The notes: generated by a model from the letters alone, not told the origin. Shown: positions 1 through 5,417, counted from the stretch's first letter. The stretch is DNA of 7,465 bases from CAZGDV01 sp964524995 (GCA_964524995.1 CAZGDV010000119.1:1-7465), one strand, 5' to 3'. Translations and numbers: made by a program.

Positions 1-413
1 TGAAGACCGAGGGGATAAGCCCGTTTCGCGAGATGGTCGGGATCAAGTACACACATGCCGAGAACGGCCACAGCCAATGCGTGATGGATGTCGACGAGCG
101 GCTGTTCAATCCGGGGCGGTTCGTGCATGGAGGGGCCACCTTCGCGATGGTGGACTCCGGCATGGGTGCGGCGCTCCTGTCCTGCCTGGACGAAGGCGAG
201 GTATGCTCGACGATAGACAGCAAGATAGCCTATCTGAAGGCGGTCAGGTCGGGCAAACTGACCTGTGACAGCCGCGTCGTCCGTCGGAGCAAGAGACTTG
301 CGGTGATCGAGGCGGAGGTCAGGAACGACGAGGAGCTTGCCGCCAAGGCCCTTGCGACGTTCTCCGTATTCAGGGCCGACATGGACGTAGTCGCTGGATT
401 CGGTGGCGACTAG
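1..413 (+). CDS. PaaI-like hotdog-fold thioesterase, copy 1 (5' end cut)
   Basis: Probable acyl-CoA thioesterase of the PaaI/THEM2 hotdog superfamily, hydrolysing a CoA thioester in the cytoplasm; substrate unknown. The window opens with 'tg' in frame, directly before AAG ACC GAG, so the start codon (ATG or GTG) probably begins one base upstream, giving about 137 residues, normal for the family. An internal ATG at 33 would drop residues that align with the paralogue, so it is not preferred. Counting from the inferred start, Asn37, His43-Gly-Gly and Asp52 show the Asn-x5-HGG...Asp spacing of the THEM2 active site (Asn50, His56, Asp65), Asp being the general base. An ungapped alignment of 115 residues with the product of 2302-2724 gives about 59 identities (51%). 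It ends 26 bases before the convergent cupin gene. The family is fairly sure; the substrate is not. Confidence 0.85.
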   Translation, partial: KTEGISPFREMVGIKYTHAENGHSQCVMDVDERLFNPGRFVHGGATFAMVDSGMGAALLSCLDEGEVCSTIDSKIAYLKAVRSGKLTCDSRVVRRSKRLAVIEAEVRNDEELAAKALATFSVFRADMDVVAGFGGD

Positions 414-439
414 ACCCAATACGAAGTGTCGGTCAGGTA

Positions 440-760
440 TCAGCGGTGTGCGGCCACGTGCTGGTCGGACGCCTGCAGCGGCGGAATGGAGATGCTCAGC
501 ACCAGGGCATCCCCTGTGCCCTGGAGGCTGTGGACGGCGTCTACCGGAGCCCTCAGGATCTGATGAGGGCCGATTATAGACGTCTCCTCGCCGACCGTCA
601 CCTGCACGGTGCCCTCGAGGACAAAGTAGGTCTGTGTGGTCTTGTGATGATGGTGGGGGCGCACGGCAGCGTCCTTGGTGAACCGCAGCAGCCTGAGACT
701 GCACTCGGGAGTCTCCTGGTGGGATAGGACCTCATAGTCTCCCAGCTGTCGCGAACTCAT
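440..760 (-). CDS. Small single-domain cupin protein
   Basis: A 106-residue protein that is essentially one cupin beta-barrel. Motif 1 is visible as PHHHHK at 35-40, with His37 and His39 followed by Gln43 and Gly50. This fits G(X)5HXH(X)3-4E(X)6G except that Gln replaces the usual metal-ligand Glu. Motif 2 is P72-x-D74-x2-H77, with Asp in place of Gly. A bound divalent metal is therefore likely, but the reaction cannot be named; small cupins of this kind include isomerases, dioxygenases and sugar-binding proteins. The start at 760 is chosen because AAGGAGG (complement of 766-772) lies 5 bases upstream; a longer frame to 841 runs through the promoter. It is monocistronic, with its own promoter at 810-838, and is convergent with the first thioesterase. 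Confidence 0.85.
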   Translation of the reverse strand: MSSRQLGDYEVLSHQETPECSLRLLRFTKDAAVRPHHHHKTTQTYFVLEGTVQVTVGEETSIIGPHQILRAPVDAVHSLQGTGDALVLSISIPPLQASDQHVAAHR

Positions 761-809
761 TCTGTCCTCCTTGAATCGGCGTCCTTGTTGCTCCCTCTCG
801 AAGGAGAGA

Positions 810-838
810 ACGGTACCACAAACGCAGTCCCCTGTCAA
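810..838 (-). promoter_or_regulatory. Predicted promoter of the cupin gene
   Basis: On the minus strand a perfect TTGACA (complement of 833-838) is followed after 17 bases by TACCGT (complement of 810-815), matching the -10 consensus at 3 of 6 positions. Transcription would begin near 803 and leave a leader of about 43 bases. A 5-bp stem (CTCTC/GAGAG, 795-808) with a 4-base loop sits at the expected start point and could be an operator or a 5' hairpin. The weak -10 lowers confidence. Confidence 0.5.
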
Positions 839-901
839 CACGGCCTCGGGACAACCCCCAACTGGTGGTGGCGCGTTCCAGAGACCGGCGAGAACATGGT
901 A

Positions 902-930
902 TTGACAAAATCAATATTCGACGGTATTAT
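902..930 (+). promoter_or_regulatory. Strong sigma70-like promoter of the DUF2089 operon
   Basis: A perfect TTGACA (902-907), a 17-base spacer and TATTAT (925-930, 5 of 6 to TATAAT) lie in an AT-rich island unlike the surrounding G+C-rich DNA. Transcription would start near 937, giving a leader of about 145 bases before the DUF2089 start at 1082. This is the best promoter in the window by consensus match. Confidence 0.75.
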
Positions 931-942
931 TATGCCATAAAG

Positions 943-970
943 TTAAGTATACACTTGATTTTATTAATAA
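943..970 (+). promoter_or_regulatory. Candidate operators just downstream of the promoter
   Basis: Two inverted repeats lie in the early transcribed region. An imperfect 16-bp palindrome at 943-958 contains the arms AAGT (945-948) and ACTT (953-956) around ATAC. A perfect 10-bp palindrome TTATTAATAA occupies 961-970. Their position at about +6 to +34 fits binding by a repressor, possibly the operon's own helix-turn-helix protein. That assignment is inference; the symmetry is seen directly. Confidence 0.35.
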
Positions 971-983
971 GAGGCAATGACAG

Positions 984-1085
984 ATGCTCTACAGTAACGG
1001 CGGTGAGTTAGAAGGGAAATCCGGCAAGATTGCAGGTGGCGAAGCGGGTCTTGAGGGTCCTATTGAGAGGAGGTGTGGCCTATGA
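984..1085 (+). CDS. Possible 33-residue leader ORF coupled to DUF2089
   Basis: An ATG at 984 opens 33 codons that run without interruption to a TGA at 1083-1085, overlapping the ATG of the DUF2089 gene as ATGA (1082-1085). A GAGG at 971-974 lies 9 bases upstream and could serve as ribosome binding site. The peptide is Gly- and Glu-rich (it begins MLYSNGGELEG), with a single Cys and no membrane segment or recognisable domain. It may be a translated leader that controls expression of the operon, or a chance frame. A competing ATG at 977 gives only six codons. No homologue is known to me. Confidence 0.35.
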   Translation: MLYSNGGELEGKSGKIAGGEAGLEGPIERRCGL

Positions 1086-1444
1086 CACGAGAGTGGCTGG
1101 AGCTGACGCGTATCACCCAGGGGGCTCCCCTGATCATCGAGCGCGTCCGGCTCGGCGGCACGGACATAGCCATCGAGGGAGCGTTCGAGTTGCCCCCGCT
1201 GGCACGTCTTTCCGCCGAGGACCAGGTCTTCATCATGGCGTTCGTTCGCTCGGATGGGTCGATCAAGGAGATGGAGAAGGTATTCGGCATCAGCTATCCC
1301 ACCGTGAAAAACCGGCTTCGCCGCATATCCGAGCAGCTCGAGTTCGTCGAGACCAGCCCTCCGCCGTCGCTGAGCGAGGTCATGGCACAGCTTGAGCGGG
1401 GCGAGATAAGCGCGGCCGAGGCCATAGAGAGGTTGTCGAAATGA
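1082..1444 (+). CDS. DUF2089 family helix-turn-helix protein
   Basis: A 120-residue protein recognised as DUF2089. Residues 1-43 form a beta-rich region (TREWLELTRITQG ... IEGAFELPPLARLS). Residues 44-83 form a helix-turn-helix resembling sigma factor region 4, with the signature GSIKEMEKVFGISYPTVKNR. Residues 97-118 (LSEVMAQLERGEISAAEAIE) form a short SHOCT-like helical hairpin. It lacks the N-terminal zinc ribbon seen in other DUF2089 members: no Cys is visible. It is probably a cytoplasmic DNA-binding regulator whose C-terminal hairpin mediates protein contacts. The start at 1082 follows AGGAGG (1068-1073) by 8 bases; the in-frame GTG at 1073 overlaps that site and is rejected. Its stop overlaps the next start as ATGA, so translation is coupled. 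The target is unknown; the operators at 943-970 suggest autoregulation. Confidence 0.85.
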   Translation: MTREWLELTRITQGAPLIIERVRLGGTDIAIEGAFELPPLARLSAEDQVFIMAFVRSDGSIKEMEKVFGISYPTVKNRLRRISEQLEFVETSPPPSLSEVMAQLERGEISAAEAIERLSK

Positions 1445-1719
1445 TGCGTCCACCAATGATTTTGTGCCTGCGTCACAGTGGCAGCCTAATGGGTCTGCCC
1501 TTGTGGTTACCGCTATTCCTGCTACTTGCCCCCGTGTTCCTGTTGGGGGTGCTCTTCTCGCCGCTGGTGCTCATTGCCGCTCTGCTGCTGTGGCCTGTCG
1601 GGTTGGGCAAGCCGATCCTGCTGCTCGGACCGGCGCTGTACCGGATCATCGCCAGCCTGCGAGGTCTGGAAGTCGACGTCAAGAATGAGAAAGAGCACGT
1701 GCATATAGCATTCGTGTGA
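1441..1719 (+). CDS. Small two-segment membrane protein of the DUF2089 operon
   Basis: A 92-residue protein with no family I can name. Residues about 20-38 and 40-58 are strongly hydrophobic (for example LWLPLFLLLAPVFLLGVLF) and predict two membrane segments or one long hairpin. A loop with GLGKPILLLGPALYRII follows, then a charged tail. The tail, LRGLEVDVKNEKEHVHIAFV (73-92), matches the last 20 residues of the next gene product at 10 positions, including an identical LEVDVK and a KE pair. The start ATG overlaps the DUF2089 stop (ATGA, 1441-1444), and GAGAGG at 1427-1432 lies 8 bases upstream; a second ATG at 1444 is also possible. A plausible role is as the membrane anchor or sensor partner of the flanking SHOCT-like proteins, which is inference from operon position and the shared tail. 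Confidence 0.8.
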   Translation: MMRPPMILCLRHSGSLMGLPLWLPLFLLLAPVFLLGVLFSPLVLIAALLLWPVGLGKPILLLGPALYRIIASLRGLEVDVKNEKEHVHIAFV

Positions 1720-1738
1720 TCTAAGAGGGAGGTGTGAG

Positions 1739-2179
1739 ATGAGTGACAACCAGAGACGAATCCTGGAAATGGTGGCGGAGAAGAGACTGACCGTCGATGA
1801 GGCTGCAAAGCTGCTGGAACTGACGGGCAACCCTGCGGGAGCCGAGACAGGCGGTACAGAGACAACGCGGGCGACGAAGCCGGTGCCCAAATACATACGC
1901 GTAGTCGTCAAGCCCAACGCCGAGAGCGGGGATCAAGCGGGGCACGAGCATGTCAACATACGTGTGCCGCTAGCCCTCATTCGTGCCGGGATCAAGCTGA
2001 CGGGCCTGATCCCGGCAGTAGCCAGCGACCGAATGAACGAGGCCATGAGGGAGAAGGGAATCGATCTGGACCTGAGCAAGCTGAATCCCGACGATCTCGA
2101 ACAACTCGTCGACGCGCTGAGCGAACTCGAGGTTGACGTGAAGGACCAGAAGGAGAGCGTGCGCGTCTACCTCGAGTAG
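1739..2179 (+). CDS. SHOCT-like domain protein with LEVDVK tail
   Basis: A 146-residue soluble protein. Residues 5-28 (QRRILEMVAEKRLTVDEAAK) form a SHOCT-like helical hairpin of the type found at the N-terminus of YvlB-like proteins and the C-terminus of DUF2089. A polar linker (about 30-48) leads to a beta-rich core: KYIRVVVKP at 51-59, VNIRVPLALIRAGIKL at 72-87, then IPAVASDRMNEAMREKGIDL. The C-terminus is SELEVDVKDQKESVRVYLE, shared with the tail of the upstream membrane protein. I recall similar proteins of unknown function in Chloroflexota and Actinomycetota. GGAGG at 1728-1732, 6 bases upstream, supports the start. Only 19 bases separate it from the preceding stop, so it is the last operon gene before the hairpin at 2241. 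The likely role is as partner of DUF2089 or of the membrane protein. Confidence 0.8.
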   Translation: MSDNQRRILEMVAEKRLTVDEAAKLLELTGNPAGAETGGTETTRATKPVPKYIRVVVKPNAESGDQAGHEHVNIRVPLALIRAGIKLTGLIPAVASDRMNEAMREKGIDLDLSKLNPDDLEQLVDALSELEVDVKDQKESVRVYLE

Positions 2180-2240
2180 CCGTGCGCCCCTTCGCACAGA
2201 GAGCAGCCTCTCGTTCGGGTGGGGTGTGGGTGGAGGTGGA

Positions 2241-2271
2241 AAGGGCCTCCGGCCAGCGGCCGGGGGCCCTT
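2241..2271. terminator. Strong bidirectional terminator-like hairpin
   Basis: A 14-bp stem (2241-2254 with 2258-2271) with loop AGC contains only one G-T wobble (T2248 with G2264). It lies between the end of the DUF2089 operon (2179) and the end of the convergent thioesterase (2302). No long T-run follows on either strand; a short TTT follows on the minus strand. Two weaker stems precede it: GTGCG/CGCAC at 2182-2197 and GAGAG/CTCTC at 2199-2212. It may act as a terminator for both sides or as a 3' stabiliser. Confidence 0.65.
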
Positions 2272-2301
2272 CGCGTTCGAGCGGTCTGGGTCTCTGAGGC
2301 G

Positions 2302-2724
2302 TTACTCCTCAGCGGGCGGGGTGCCCTTCGCCTTGAATATCGACCAGGTGCCGATAGCCTTGGCTACCAGCTCACCGTCCCTGCTGATCTCGGACTCCAG
2401 GGTGGCTATCCTGTTGCCCTTGTGCAGGAGTCTCGTGTCGCAGACCAGTCTGCCCGATGGCACAGCTTTGAAGTATACGATCTTGATCTCTATCGTGGCA
2501 CACAGCTCATCGTCTTCCATTACGGAGTACATGGTGGCACCCATACCGGAGTCGGCCATCGTGTAGGTTGCGCCGCCATGAAGCGTCCTGTGGGGGTTGA
2601 GGAGCTTATCTTCCACCTCCATCACACACTGGCTATGGCCGTGCTCCCACTTGGTGAAGGTGAGGCCCACCAGCTCTCCGAACGGGTCGAAGCCCGCGAG
2701 GTTGCGGGGCATCTTCTTAGGCAT
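2302..2724 (-). CDS. PaaI-like hotdog-fold thioesterase, copy 2
   Basis: A 140-residue acyl-CoA thioesterase of the PaaI/THEM2 superfamily and paralogue of the gene at the window start (about 51% identity over 115 aligned residues). Active-site residues fall at the expected spacing: Asn43, His49-Gly-Gly and Asp58, in NPHRTLHGGATYTMADSGMG. These enzymes usually act as tetramers in the cytoplasm on aromatic or medium-chain acyl-CoA; the substrate here is unknown. The start at 2724 is preferred because GGAGG (complement of 2731-2735) lies 6 bases upstream and promoter 2783-2811 is upstream of it. A longer frame to 2820 would run through the promoter. It is convergent with the DUF2089 operon and appears monocistronic. 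Confidence 0.9.
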   Translation of the reverse strand: MPKKMPRNLAGFDPFGELVGLTFTKWEHGHSQCVMEVEDKLLNPHRTLHGGATYTMADSGMGATMYSVMEDDELCATIEIKIVYFKAVPSGRLVCDTRLLHKGNRIATLESEISRDGELVAKAIGTWSIFKAKGTPPAEE

Positions 2725-2782
2725 TGGCCCCCTCCGATCCACGTGGTAACGTCGTGTTCCGTTGCATATGTGCTCTCGTGGT

Positions 2783-2811
2783 ATTATAGGGTCGACACCG
2801 GATGGCGGCAA
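2783..2811 (-). promoter_or_regulatory. Promoter of thioesterase copy 2
   Basis: On the minus strand TTGCCG (complement of 2806-2811, 4 of 6) is followed after 17 bases by a perfect TATAAT (complement of 2783-2788). Transcription would start near 2776, about 50 bases before the start codon. The same bases read TATTAT on the plus strand (2782-2787), but no -35 box sits at a suitable distance there. Confidence 0.65.
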
Positions 2812-2933
2812 GCTGTGCATGGGGTCGAGCAGGTGGTCTCATACTTCGAACAGGGGCTCAACCATGGGCCGGACCGCCGCCCAGTCCTGAAGCTGGGGCT
2901 TGTGGAATGGCTCCGGGCGAGTGAGATGATGCA

Positions 2934-3473
2934 GTGACCGAAGCCGGGGGCCGGGAAAGCGAGTGCACCTACGAGTGGGCTTCTAGAGACAAGCTTCTCT
3001 ACCTCGTGAGTCTGGTGCCGCTGCTGGGAGCGTTAGCGACCGCCATCTACGTGCTGGCCGCCGCCGCCGTCTATCTCGTAGTGATATTCGTGGTGCTCTA
3101 CCTTGCCGTCAACATTTTCCAGGCCGGGTGCTGCGTCGGGTGTCCCTATCGAGGCAGGTACTGCCCGGCGCTGTTCGGCATATACCTCTCCAATGTGATC
3201 TCGGCCCGTCTCTACAGGAACCGGAGCTATGACCCGCGTTTCTTCAAGCTGAATGAGACACTGGCGGAGATCGCTCTTTTCCTGGTGCTCGCGGTCCCCG
3301 TGTACTGGTTGGCGCTGGAGGGATGGTACTACGTTGTGGGTTTCTTCGGGCTGGTGGTGCTTCACGAGGCGCTGTTCTTCCCTACCCAGTGCACGAAGTG
3401 CAGCTACCACGATACTTGCCCGGGCGGACGGTCAACGCTGAGAGTCCTGGGGCGAAGGCGTTGCTCGGCCTAG
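2934..3473 (+). CDS. Four-segment membrane protein with two cysteine clusters (paralogue A)
   Basis: A 179-residue membrane protein of a family I do not recognise. Hydrophobic segments lie at about 21-41, 42-62, 110-128 and 131-149. Cluster 1 follows segment 2: Cys66, Cys67, Cys70 and Cys77 in CCVGCPYRGRYCP. Cluster 2 follows segment 4: Cys153, Cys156 and Cys162 in CTKCSYHDTCP. With an even number of segments between them, both clusters should lie on the same face of the membrane, fitting a bound metal or Fe-S centre. A YDPRFFKLNE motif (99-108) lies between the halves. The GTG start at 2934 is the only candidate after an in-frame stop at 2922, and its ribbon site is weak. The next gene has the same architecture and starts 6 bases after this stop, so the two form an operon. 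Function is unknown; electron transfer or metal handling is a guess. Confidence 0.75.
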   Translation: MTEAGGRESECTYEWASRDKLLYLVSLVPLLGALATAIYVLAAAAVYLVVIFVVLYLAVNIFQAGCCVGCPYRGRYCPALFGIYLSNVISARLYRNRSYDPRFFKLNETLAEIALFLVLAVPVYWLALEGWYYVVGFFGLVVLHEALFFPTQCTKCSYHDTCPGGRSTLRVLGRRRCSA

Positions 3474-3479
3474 CTTCTC

Positions 3480-4100
3480 ATGGCTGAGATGGAATGTGAC
3501 ATGAGCGGAAAGACAGCGGCGGCCTGCTCGCGAGAGACCTGCGACGGATGCGAGATCGAGGGTAAGCTTCTGTGCGTACATACGCCGCGAGACCTCTTGG
3601 ATTTCTTCGTGCTCGTCGTAGCTTGGGCCATTCCGTTCTTCGCCGGGATGGCCATTGGGAAGCACTGGGTTGCTCTGGGCGTGTGGTTCGCGCTGGCTGT
3701 CCTGTTCTTCACCTACGTCGAGGCGCTCGTCCTCTGCCGCCACTGCCCCCACTACGCCGAGGAAGGATCGACGCTGAGGTGCCACGCCAACTGGGGGCTG
3801 CCCAAGATACCGAGGTTCGACCCCCGCCCGCTGAGCAGGATCGAGAGGGTCGTCTGGATAGCCTATGGGGCAGTCCTGTTCCTGTACCACGTCCCGTTCT
3901 TCATCATCGGCGGCCAGTGGCTGCTGCTGGGGATCACGACTTGGATGGTGATCGCGGCGGCCTGGACGGTGTGGTGGACCAAGTGCATGCGGTGCTACAA
4001 CCTGTCGTGTCCGGCGAACCGCGTGCCGGAGGACGTTCGCAGGGTCTTCTTCCGCCTCTACCCCGACTTCGACGAGGCGTGGAAGCGCCCCTATTCTTGA
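3480..4100 (+). CDS. Four-segment membrane protein with two cysteine clusters (paralogue B)
   Basis: A 206-residue membrane protein with the plan of the preceding one. Segments lie at about 40-60, 64-84, 123-143 and 146-166. Cluster 1 after segment 2 is Cys86, Cys89 and Cys101 (CRHCPHYAEEGSTLRC); cluster 2 after segment 4 is Cys169, Cys172 and Cys177 (CMRCYNLSCP). FDPRPLSRIE (113-122) matches YDPRFFKLNE in the partner. It has an extra N-terminal cysteine-rich stretch (Cys6, 16, 21, 24 and 32) that the partner lacks, possibly a third metal site. The charged C-terminus (VRRVFFRLYPDFDEAWKRPYS) is probably cytoplasmic. No clear ribosome binding site precedes the ATG at 3480; ATGs at 3489 and 3501 are alternatives, and coupling to the upstream gene may help. 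It ends 9 bases before the convergent nitroreductase gene. The family is unknown to me. Confidence 0.8.
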   Translation: MAEMECDMSGKTAAACSRETCDGCEIEGKLLCVHTPRDLLDFFVLVVAWAIPFFAGMAIGKHWVALGVWFALAVLFFTYVEALVLCRHCPHYAEEGSTLRCHANWGLPKIPRFDPRPLSRIERVVWIAYGAVLFLYHVPFFIIGGQWLLLGITTWMVIAAAWTVWWTKCMRCYNLSCPANRVPEDVRRVFFRLYPDFDEAWKRPYS

Positions 4101-4109
4101 GGGGGTCGG

Positions 4110-4934
4110 TCAGCGCCAGATGACCGGCGGCGTCCGCTTCAGCGGAATGCGGGCGTATTTGAACTTGGGGTGTCCGATCATCATTGCGCCGTAGCTCCGG
4201 TGCCCTTCGGGCAGCCTGAGGGCTTCCTGCATGGGCGGGTGCATCATGGCACCAAGCTGGAACCACCCCGCCCAGCACGCCCCCAGCCCCAGCGCGTGTG
4301 CTGCGAGCTCGAGGTAGGTCAGGCCGATGGGCGCGTCGAGCTGGGCCATGGGGCTGTTGGTGGGCGCGTGGCAGACGATGGCGTGCGGTGCGCCGTACAT
4401 GACGCGATCCTCGCCTCCCTCCCAGGCGGTGACTATGGTGTCAAAGCGGAACGCCTTGGCCATCTGGGGCTTCGCCTCAATGGCACCGCGCATCCAGTCC
4501 ACAACCATTCCGGCGAGCCGGTTGACCTCTTTCGGGTCCTGGATCACGAGCCAATGGAGCGGCTGGCCGTTCTGACCTGATGCGGCGTACCGTGCGATGT
4601 CGATCAGCTTCTCGATCTTGTCTCTCGGGACCAGCTCGTCCTTGTAGACGCGGATCGAGCGCCGTGACCTGAGGAAGAGCTCCGCCTGCTCGGGCGTTGG
4701 CAGGGCGTCCTTCATCAGGGGTGCGCAGTCTTCCGGCTTCATCGTGTCTATAGCGATGGCGGCCAGCGGGCACACCGCCACGCAGTGGCCGCAGGCTATG
4801 CACCTCTCCGGTGCGTCATTAACCCATCTGGGAAACGAATCGCCGCTGGCGATCTCTATTATGGCCGTGGGGCACGTCTCTACGCAGATGCCGCATGAGT
4901 TGCACTTCTCCTTGTCCACTATGAGAGCGCTCAC
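4110..4934 (-). CDS. Ferredoxin-nitroreductase fusion protein
   Basis: A 274-residue cytoplasmic flavoprotein. The N-terminal part (1-65) is a 2[4Fe-4S] ferredoxin domain: CNSCGICVETCP gives Cys11, 14, 17 and 21, and CIACGHCVAVCP gives Cys45, 48, 51 and 55. Residues from about 88 form an FMN nitroreductase domain, with RRSIRVYK (91-98) near the FMN phosphate, GQNGQPLHW (120-128), GLGACWAGW (216-224) and the C-terminal MIGHPK (252-257). The fusion probably passes electrons from a low-potential donor through the clusters to FMN, which reduces an unidentified substrate; such fusions are common in anaerobes. The GTG start at 4934 is chosen because AAGGAGG lies about 4 bases upstream; an upstream in-frame ATG at 4970 has no such site. 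The promoter is at 5037-5065. It converges with the membrane pair. Confidence 0.9.
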   Translation of the reverse strand: MSALIVDKEKCNSCGICVETCPTAIIEIASGDSFPRWVNDAPERCIACGHCVAVCPLAAIAIDTMKPEDCAPLMKDALPTPEQAELFLRSRRSIRVYKDELVPRDKIEKLIDIARYAASGQNGQPLHWLVIQDPKEVNRLAGMVVDWMRGAIEAKPQMAKAFRFDTIVTAWEGGEDRVMYGAPHAIVCHAPTNSPMAQLDAPIGLTYLELAAHALGLGACWAGWFQLGAMMHPPMQEALRLPEGHRSYGAMMIGHPKFKYARIPLKRTPPVIWR

Positions 4935-5009
4935 TTGTCCTCCTTGAAGGCGTGATTCAACGCATAACAATCGTGCGGACTGGGAACGTTAGAGTTGCCT
5001 TGGCGAGGC

Positions 5010-5027
5010 CCCGCCGCGCCCGGCGGG
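5010..5027 (-). promoter_or_regulatory. 5' leader stem-loop of the nitroreductase mRNA
   Basis: CCCGCCG (5010-5016) pairs perfectly with CGGCGGG (5021-5027) around a 4-base loop. Given promoter 5037-5065, it would sit within the first 25 or so bases of the minus-strand transcript, a position typical of mRNA-stabilising 5' hairpins. No riboswitch family is recognised. Confidence 0.4.
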
Positions 5028-5036
5028 TACGGGTAC

Positions 5037-5065
5037 ACTCTAGGTGGTGCGTCTGGCTTTGTCAA
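5037..5065 (-). promoter_or_regulatory. Promoter of the ferredoxin-nitroreductase gene
   Basis: A perfect TTGACA (complement of 5060-5065), a 17-base spacer and TAGAGT (complement of 5037-5042, 4 of 6) point toward the gene. Transcription would start near 5030, giving a leader of about 95 bases. Confidence 0.6.
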
Positions 5066-5102
5066 GGTAAGCTGCGGATTGTCGTGCCGTACACCGGCAG
5101 CC

Positions 5103-5153
5103 GCCATCGAGCGTTGGATGGTCCCACCCGCCCGCCCACTGGAGCTCCGCTCC
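5103..5153. repeat. Intergenic G-quadruplex repeat, copy R1
   Basis: A 37-base core (5103-5139) begins GCCATCGAGCGTTGGATGG and has an inverted pair CCATC (5104-5108) / GATGG (5117-5121). Four CCC tracts follow (5123-5137), separated by single bases A, G and G. Then comes a hairpin GGAGC-TCC-GCTCC (5141-5153). On the minus strand the tracts read as a G3N1 quadruplex motif. The copy begins 37 bases upstream of the nitroreductase -35 box. Confidence 0.85.
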
Positions 5154-5177
5154 CGAGCCCTCGTTCTTTGGGAAGGT

Positions 5178-5191
5178 AGGGCGTTCGCCCT
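5178..5191. repeat. Short inverted repeat between R1 and R2
   Basis: AGGGCG-TT-CGCCCT is a perfect 6-bp inverted repeat with a 2-base centre. A further 8-bp palindrome CCCATGGG lies at 5198-5205. Neither is linked to a known function. Confidence 0.5.
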
Positions 5192-5242
5192 CGAATGCCC
5201 ATGGGTAATAGTTCGACTCGGGTGTTGGAACGTCTTGTGACT

Positions 5243-5294
5243 GCCATCGAGCGTTGGATGGTCCCGCCCACCCGCCCACGGGAGCTGTGCTCCC
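5243..5294. repeat. Intergenic G-quadruplex repeat, copy R2
   Basis: The core (5243-5279) differs from R1 at only two tract-separating bases. Stem arms lie at 5244-5248 and 5257-5261; CCC tracts at 5263-5277 have separators G, A and G. The hairpin is GGGAGC-TGT-GCTCCC (5280-5294), a longer stem than in R1. Similarity to R3 continues for some 15 bases (GGACTCTCGCTTC against GGACTCTTGCTTC). Confidence 0.85.
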
Positions 5295-5365
5295 GGACTC
5301 TCGCTTCTCCCTCCTCCCCCAGGCACGCTGGGGTTATGTGTGCGTTGCATGAGTCCTGGGCGATT

Positions 5366-5395
5366 GGGGGGATGTGGGAACGGGGGCAGCGGGGG
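5366..5395 (+). other. Plus-strand G-quadruplex motif
   Basis: Four G-runs of 6, 3, 5 and 5 bases are separated by ATGT, AAC and CAGC, fitting the canonical G3+N1-7 pattern. The last run is also the left arm of a GGGGGC-GAA-GCCCCC hairpin (5391-5405), so quadruplex and hairpin would compete. Confidence 0.6.
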
Positions 5396-5417
5396 CGAAG
5401 CCCCCGAAGAGGTATGT

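Noticed and set aside
761..841. ATG start at 841 for the cupin
   Set aside because: It would include the promoter and the ribosome binding site of the better start at 760.
1473..1917. Minus-strand frames of about 130 codons opposite the DUF2089 operon
   Set aside because: They are antisense shadows of two well-supported genes with good ribosome binding sites, and show no domain.
2782..2787. Plus-strand -10 box TATTAT for the membrane pair
   Set aside because: No -35 box lies 16-18 bases upstream, and the site is explained by the minus-strand TATAAT.
2182..2937. 251-codon plus-strand open frame
   Set aside because: It is antisense to the clear thioesterase at 2302-2724, crosses its promoter and has no recognisable domain. 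Its stop overlaps the GTG at 2934, but this looks like chance.
4935..4970. ATG start at 4970 for the nitroreductase
   Set aside because: The GTG at 4934 has AAGGAGG directly upstream, and the ferredoxin domain begins normally from it.
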